From Arbacia lixula (Eukaryota > Echinodermata > Echinoidea > Arbacioida > Arbaciidae), in contig OZ022577.1 of NCBI GenBank assembly GCA_963669155.1, positions 27,249,865 to 27,313,864 on the forward strand: DNA of 64,000 nucleotides, read 5' to 3'. The translations under genes were made by a program, and so were the position numbers. The stretch's first letter is position 1. Each line of letters starts with the position of its first letter. Below are positions 59,630 through 64,000 of this stretch, in pieces. The notes below the pieces were generated by a model. It was not told where the DNA came from. It did no database searches and worked only from the letters and a program-made list of their open reading frames with translations.

Positions 59630-61106
59630 ATCCATCTATTCATCCATTCATCCATCCATCCATCCATCCATCCATCCATCCATCCATCCATCCATCCATC
59701 CATCCAGCCATCCATCCTTCCATCCATCCATCCTTCTTTATTTTATTCATCTCCTCTTTGGGTCATTCCTTCCATCTACCGACGTATGAACCCACTAATA
59801 TCTGCATCCACCCATCATTGTTGTATTCATCCATCCTCTTCATCAATCAACTCATTTATTCTATCAAAAGTTTATTGCTTGTCATCCATTCATTTGCAAA
59901 TGTCATCTGAAAGAGACTTACCAAAGAATTATGATAATCACTTTCATATTACTTAAATAGGACATCTAATTTCCATCCTTTCTTTTTGACATTATTAAAT
60001 GTATTATGAGTCAGAGTTGTATTCAGCAAAACAGGAACCTATTTCATTTTTTTTGTGTGTGAGGGTACAGATTTTTCTACTTTCAAAGCCACATATTGGG
60101 ATATTCTATAAGTATACTGGTAAAATAGAAATATCCTGAACACATTCATAAGAGCAAGAAAGATCATTCTTTTGGCTTGACAGTTGGAAAAGTAAAAAAA
60201 AATCCAGATTTTTTTATTGCAAAACAGTTCATACATTTCATTGTGAATTTTGAATAATTGTGCCAATTTGAAGATTTATGAGCATTTCATCTTTATTTCA
60301 CTATGAAAGAATATTTCAAAGCGCAAACATACTACTAGATTGATTCATCTTGTGCAGAAACGTATCTTCCCTTTGATGCATCTTTGATGATTTGTAAAAA
60401 AAATGGCGTCACAAGTTATAGGCCCAAACCACATATATGTGGTGCTTGATCCCGAATAGAAGTGTTGACATGCTTGGTGTTGTGCTTTTGACAGGCTGAG
60501 GATGTACAATCCCTGGAGGAGAAGGTGCGAGAGCTTATCTCTCAGGATCTGCTGGTGAGTGATGCTTACTTTGATTTGCCTCCTAACTTTCTCAGCGCCA
60601 CACCAGGAAAACCATGTTGCCTTTTTACACATTTCATGCACATTTGGTACTTGGAGATTTAGAGATGTTATGTTCCTTTCACACGCTTAAAAATGTACAC
60701 ATGTATAAGAAACTCGGTATGAAGTAGATTGCTCCTCAGAATATATGACCTTGAAAGCGATGTTTAATAGGATTATATTGAATTATATTCGTGTTTAATT
60801 TAAAAATGTAGTTCCTTCTTGTGTACTAGTGTATGAGACCGTAAGTGGACTTACATGTAAGTGCAGAACAAAGTGAAGATGTATGTGTTTGGTGCATTAT
60901 GGGATAGCTTTTGTGACATGCGGTATGGGGAAATAATTTGAGATGTCATTGTCTTTACTCTGCAGCTGGAAGCCCAGGATCGGAAGTTCTTGGCCGAGGA
61001 GTTTGACAGGCAGGGAAGTAAGAGGGCAGTAGAGACCAGACTACTCAGCTTCCTGAGCTACAACTACTACCACCTGCCCATGTATGCCAAGCCTGGCATG
61101 GTCTAA
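38947..61106 (+). CDS. CFAP61: Cilia- and flagella-associated protein 61 (1324 aa, 26 coding exons)
   Basis: Exons: 38947-39092, 39767-39917, 40518-40594, 40910-41104, 42190-42322, 43244-43400, 43997-44092, 44953-45159, 45681-45741, 46864-46924, 47768-47940, 48463-48571, 49412-49609, 50250-50525, 50857-50985, 51813-51940, 52588-52773, 54180-54261, 54572-54746, 56283-56651, 57171-57300, 57480-57720, 58173-58271, 59096-59290, 60495-60554, 60966-61106 (3975 nt, every junction in phase). CFAP61 belongs to the calmodulin/spoke-associated complex at the base of radial spoke 3 in motile axonemes. Residues 1-290 form the N-terminal domain ([52 protein letters not shown]). Residues 290-450 are a Ser/Pro/Thr-rich linker. 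Residues about 450-1324 hold the C-terminal part, with Rossmann-like [15 protein letters not shown] (near 747), [29 protein letters not shown] and [10 protein letters not shown], resembling FAD/NAD-binding folds. The end [12 protein letters not shown] matches the family. Slightly longer than human (1237 aa), mainly in the linker. Confidence 0.97.
39455..39790 (+). repeat. Extra copies of the CFAP61 exon 2 acceptor and 5' end
   Basis: CATTTCAG followed by TGAGAAGGCTGTTC occurs three times, with exon-like starts at 39455, 39698 and 39767. Only the third continues into the conserved coding sequence. The first shares about 35 exon bases and then reads into a stop. The second shares about 15. All three keep the ATTCCATTTCAG-type acceptor. 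Confidence 0.92.
40018..40192. mobile_element. MITE family C, copy 1 (CFAP61 intron 2)
   Basis: The ends are AGGGTGTTTCATCAACATTT and TTTCATGAAATGCCCTACAGG. The interior has CGACAGTTACCATAGTAACA and a CTCAGCCAATCAAAGCCGAG segment, shared with 51192-51362. Confidence 0.8.
41530..42055 (+). mobile_element. Probable 3' tails of non-LTR retrotransposons (CFAP61 intron 4)
   Basis: One tail ends AATAAAGAATTGAATTGAATTG near 41640-41662. A second ends with CAGGGCCCTTAGTGACAGCAG, CTGAAGAGGTTACTC and a (AAAT)n tail near 41970-42055. Short tandem-repeat tails after such 3' sequences are typical of CR1/jockey-like LINEs; family assignment is inference. No reverse transcriptase is present. Confidence 0.5.
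47310..47655 (+). mobile_element. Probable LINE 3' fragment with (TGAAA)n tail (CFAP61 intron 10)
   Basis: The segment ends GTGGAAATAAATGAAATGAA with further TGAAA units, the arrangement seen in 3' tails of non-LTR elements. The upstream sequence has no intact frame. Confidence 0.45.
48041..48150. mobile_element. MITE family B, copy 3 (degraded)
   Basis: TTTGCAATTGATCACAGTTT, ACTTGCAATTGATACC, AAAGATAGTGGATTGGAC and CAATTCAGATCAATCGTAAC align with the copy at 29080-29211. The terminal repeats are lost. It lies in CFAP61 intron 11. Confidence 0.7.
48800..49160 (-). mobile_element. Probable transposon fragment in CFAP61 intron 12
   Basis: About 350 bases are markedly richer in G and C than the surrounding intron and end next to (ATTATCAAA)n units at 49153-49180. 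Open frames on the minus strand contain charged, gag/ORF1-like stretches but no domain that I recognise. It is called a mobile element only on composition and the tandem junction. Confidence 0.35.
50585..50810 (+). repeat. GCCTC-type dispersed repeat (CFAP61 intron 14)
   Basis: TGCCTCTGCCATAATAGAGGCATTTTG, then CTGTCTGTCC/ATCCATTC and ATATCTGGAGACCG. Related material (ATGCCTCCACCATGAAGTGG, GGTGAAATT, GGTCAAAGATCAATGAACTTTG) occurs at 55046-55190 and 55795-56015. It is a common type of intronic repeat in invertebrate genomes. Confidence 0.5.
51052..51190. mobile_element. MITE family D with perfect terminal inverted repeats
   Basis: Left end GGGGGGCATTTCATCAAAGG followed by ACTTGTCG; the right end is the exact reverse complement, ending CGACAAGTCC-TTTGATGAAATGCCCCCC. 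About 28 bases are perfectly inverted. It abuts the family C copy at 51192. Confidence 0.88.
51192..51362. mobile_element. MITE family C, copy 2 (CFAP61 intron 15)
   Basis: Ends GGAGGGCGTTTCATGAACAT and ACGTTCATGAAATGCCCTCC are inverted repeats. The interior CGACAGTTACCATAGTAACA and CTCTCAGCCAATAAAAACCG match 40018-40192. It is placed directly after the family D element. Confidence 0.88.
52774..53522 (+). repeat. About 48-bp minisatellite in CFAP61 intron 17
   Basis: The unit is roughly CACCATTCTCAATGATCACT-GAGCAATGAATTCTCAATTC plus another TCAATTCT. The GATCACTGAGCAATG core occurs about 16 times, with CAATTCTC spacers of varying number. The array begins within about 6 bases of the exon 17 donor. 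Confidence 0.95.
53640..53795 (+). mobile_element. Probable LINE 3' tail (CFAP61 intron 17)
   Basis: GGGGAAAGGTTTCCTATCTG, CTCAAGCCTTGTGCTTATTTC and a GAATTGAATTGACTTGAAC tail fit a non-LTR retrotransposon 3' end. No coding part is present. Confidence 0.45.
55046..56015 (+). repeat. Dispersed GCCTC-type repeats with direct internal similarity (CFAP61 intron 19)
   Basis: GATCACTACTTGGGGGTAGA at 55108 and GATCACTACTTGGGTGTAGA at 55954 are each followed by TGG/ATGAC-TTTTTGGTGAAAT. GGTCAAA.TCAATGAACTTTGC occurs near 55160 and 55845. The stretch between 55300 and 55790 is AT-rich without features. Confidence 0.6.
58415..58570 (+). repeat. Second copy of the ACGAAACGTCGTGATC repeat (CFAP61 intron 23)
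   Basis: CTGACCATAGGGTATTTAAA, TTTGTATCACACCTGACGAA, ACGAAACGTCGTGATC and CATTGCGAGACAAACGATTA align with the element near 14606-14790. A G run follows at 58600-58613. Confidence 0.7.
59304..59735 (+). repeat. (CATC)n microsatellite (CFAP61 intron 24)
   Basis: More than 400 bases of CATC/CCAT repeats with scattered TTC, GTC and GCA variants begin about 14 bases after the exon 24 donor. The long HPSI-type frames in three phases are artefacts of this repeat. Confidence 0.97.
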
Positions 61107-61235
61107 GCATTGTCTAGTCCTGGTCTAATTATGGTCTAGCCCAGGTCTAGTCTGATCTTATCCTGGTCTAGACCTGGTTTAGTCCTGGTCTAGTTCTGTT
61201 TTAACCCTGGTCTAATTCTGGTCTAATTTGCTTAG
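61098..61235 (+). repeat. GGTCTA-based minisatellite at the CFAP61 stop codon
   Basis: CTGGTCTAG/CTGGTCTAA-type units of about 12-14 bases recur at least ten times. The first unit, ATGGTCTAA, contains the last codon and the stop of CFAP61. Confidence 0.85.
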
Positions 61236-64000
61236 ACACAGAGGAATATAATACAGAGGACTCTTGTTGGCACCAGCAATCTTACTTTCTTCATCAACAA
61301 TCATAGCACTAAGTTTTATTTCAAATATATTTTTTGAAAGGGACAAATGACAGGAACTGTTATATGCATAGGACAAGATGAAATGCTGATATTTGATATC
61401 ATTGTTTTAGTCAAACAACTAGGAATTCCCACTACCATCACAATAGCAACAAAACCAATTTGAGATGATGCAACAGGCCAGCAGTGAATTGTTTGTGTGA
61501 TAAGTCTTTCACTCGGCCTTCCTTGTTCATTTTGTCCCATCTCTAGAGATAAACTGTTTCCACAGTGTCTAGTATTTTGAAGAGCTTTCATATTCTCTAT
61601 TGATGGATGAACAATATTCCTTAAACATCTAGTTTCAGAAATGATGTAATCTAGCTGACATTATTACTGATGTGGTCACCCATTTGCATTGAGCAAGTGT
61701 TCTTGAATTGATTCAAGCTGTATGGAATATTGGCACTGTATATAATTTCTCATTTCCATTTGTCTCATTGTATTATTTTCATTGAGGAGTGTTTGGTTGT
61801 AGGAAGCGTGTGCTAACCAGTCACTCTCAGATTGCATATTATTGTAAATAGCCTTTGAAGGAATACTTTCTGTTAATAGTCCTAAAATGAATACCTTGAA
61901 TTCAGTGAAGAGTGAGAATGAATTATGAATATATATCAAGCCGATGTCATTGTTGTATAGTACTTCCGTGTAAATTTGATCGTCAAAAGCTATATTAAAG
62001 AAAAACTAGTTGTGTGATGTAAATTGATGTGCACAGAGTGGACGTGGATGTAAACAGATATAATAATGCCACTGTCAGCCACTGTCAGCTTTGTGGCAGA
62101 GGCATAAAATGATGGGACCTGTACAGTATATTTCATGTAATTCACACATTTCACCTTGACTATATAAAAGAAAGAAATATGTATCTATTTTGATGCTATT
62201 TGTATTTCATATGTTTGAAATGTAGACATATACATTGTATAGATTCAACACCCATGAAAAGTTGTGTTAATTTTTCTTTGTACACTGTACTTTTTTTCTG
62301 AAGATGCTTCATAAGTTTTTCCTGAATTCCTTAACTTAGGATGTGCCTAAGTGAGACAAACTTGGTATTCCAGAATTCCTTCCTAGAATGTTCCTAATGC
62401 AAGTTATAAGGACAGCTTGACCACAAGCAATTTGTGTTTCTTAGCAGATTTATGATGAAAGGAAATCTCATTGGGACTTTCCACCAGGTTTCTGCCTAGC
62501 TCTGTTGACGCACAAATCTGCACACGCACATCAATTATGTATGTGCGCCTTTGCAGATTATCCCTGAAGAAGATCCCTGCTCATTTGTTTGCATGTGTTA
62601 TGAATGGCTTGCTAAACCTAAATTGCTTCCTAACTTCTCTCTTACATGCATTCTGGGAAATGAATTCCTCCTAAGTTCATAATGTGCATACATTTCAAGA
62701 TCTAAATGGGCTTGGGAAGCGAGTCTGGAAGGATTATGGAATACCACGGGAGAAGACTTTAAACAGAATTTGACAAAAGAGGAATTTTGATAGACCAGCC
62801 CATCCCTGCAATCAAACTGCATATGAATGTGTCTCGGTAATGGGCAGACTGCTGAACATATTAACACTCTCAGTTCCAAGCCAGCAAAAGCCTATCGACT
62901 TATTACAGATTTTATGCACCTGTGATTGGAGAGCAGATCACTTTATGGTTCCCATCACCATACAATGCTGACTCCACACTCTTTGTACCCCAAGCTGTGA
63001 CATTTGTTCATTTTATTTCGGTTTTTTTTTGTATCAATGGATAACGAATAAACTTTTCCTGAATTGAAGTAATTGATTACTTTACCACTTGTGTGGATTA
63101 AAAAGAAGTGTAATAATTAAATTAATTCGTGTTGATGGGCATATACACGTGTGTGTGCATTTGTGTATGAATGTATGGGTGTGTGTGCATAGCTATTGAA
63201 GAACAATATTCTCGAAGAAAGCAACTTTTGCTATCTCCAATACAGCAAACTAGCAGGGTATTGAAGAATTGATGACGTGAGCAAATGTAAAGCATAAAGA
63301 ACGCGCCGACTTACAGGTCCTAACTGTATCATGATCACACCATCACACACATCACACATGCAACCATTTTCAAGATTTGCTAGAGTCCCCAAATCATTGG
63401 ATCCCATAAGACATAGAGTACTGAAGCAATATCGTCATATCTGTTGCTATGCTGGATTCTGGTTCTTAACAACATCCATCAAGAGTGAAATTTACTGGTC
63501 TGACATTGTCTAGGGGGCTAGTGTCCAGCACTCTCACTATAATCACCACTACTTTCCCTACCCTCCTAGTGAAGAACCAATCGTCATGACAACATGCTCA
63601 TATGACTTCACATTTCAGTTCTCTATTGCGAGCCATGAAATCTGAATCAGGGTAGCTGTGTAGGTGATAACGAGACAAAAACAAGTAGAGACCATTTTTT
63701 TTCTTGTTCAAGGTGGAATTTAATGACCGACCACTGCCACACAACACTGTACACATCTCACCTTCTTCATTTGCCTTCATAAATCCCCAAACAATTGGGA
63801 TACACTTTCTAATAATCATATTGCAAATGTCATCCTTCATTCATTACATCTACTCACAGGTATTTTTCTCACCTTTCAAATTCACACTGGCATCAAATTC
63901 TACCTTTGATAGAGGAAAAGACAATTACTGCACATAAAATAATAATCATTTTCTCTGTAAGATGAACTATACAAGATTAAGATTTGTCTTTCTACAAGAG
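61107..64000. other. CFAP61 3' sequence and downstream intergenic region
   Basis: After the GGTCTA repeat the sequence is AT-rich and holds no recognisable gene. The first AATAAA that I noted is at 63047-63052, which would give a long 3' UTR; it may instead belong to a repeat. A GTGTGTGCAT-type tract lies near 63150-63190. Frames at 62471-62879 and 63331-63937 show no family features. Confidence 0.55.

Noticed and set aside
59078..59956. Long frame rich in His-Pro-Ser-Ile repeats joined to CFAP61 exon 24
   Set aside because: It is the (CATC)n intronic microsatellite read through the donor. The real exon ends at 59290 and continues at 60495 in phase.

Overview
This is a eukaryotic nuclear window with intron-rich genes, GT-AG introns, abundant microsatellites and small inverted-repeat transposons. 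It carries six protein-coding genes. The gene content, AT-rich base composition, frequent CATGTACATGTA-type motifs and MITE families suggest an invertebrate deuterostome, most likely an echinoderm such as a sea urchin. The species call is inference. I reconstructed all six coding sequences by joining exons at visible splice sites with consistent reading phase. None has an internal stop or frameshift.

Layout: 1-1796 is non-coding. A secreted or lysosomal-type sulfatase (minus, 7 exons) occupies 1797-6112. It is head-to-head with single-exon TBCC (plus, 7133-8200). A peripherin-2/ROM1-like tetraspanin follows (plus, 3 exons, 11501-14090). NAA20, the NatB catalytic subunit, is next (plus, 6 exons, 15615-21499). 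CRNKL1/crooked neck, a spliceosomal HAT-repeat protein, is convergent with it (minus, 14 exons, 25063-35903). CFAP61, a ciliary radial-spoke protein, is divergent from CRNKL1 (plus, 26 coding exons, 38947-61106). The tail from 61107 holds CFAP61 3' sequence and intergenic repeats.

The most informative points are these. (1) NAA20-CRNKL1-CFAP61 has the order and orientation I recall from human 20p11.23, and TBCC-peripherin has the tandem order I recall from human 6p21.1. Two vertebrate linkage blocks therefore lie side by side here. (2) There are two strong U12-type (minor spliceosome) introns: an AT-AC intron in CRNKL1 and a GT-AG intron in NAA20 just behind a 25-nt microexon. (3) Exon edges with their splice sites have been locally copied three separate times, twice in CRNKL1 and once in CFAP61. 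(4) Several tandem repeats and MITEs sit directly against splice sites.

The genes are mostly housekeeping or ciliary and do not form an operon-like system. I saw no CRISPR array, rRNA, tRNA, phage or bacterial system, and nothing that I would call a new molecular system.
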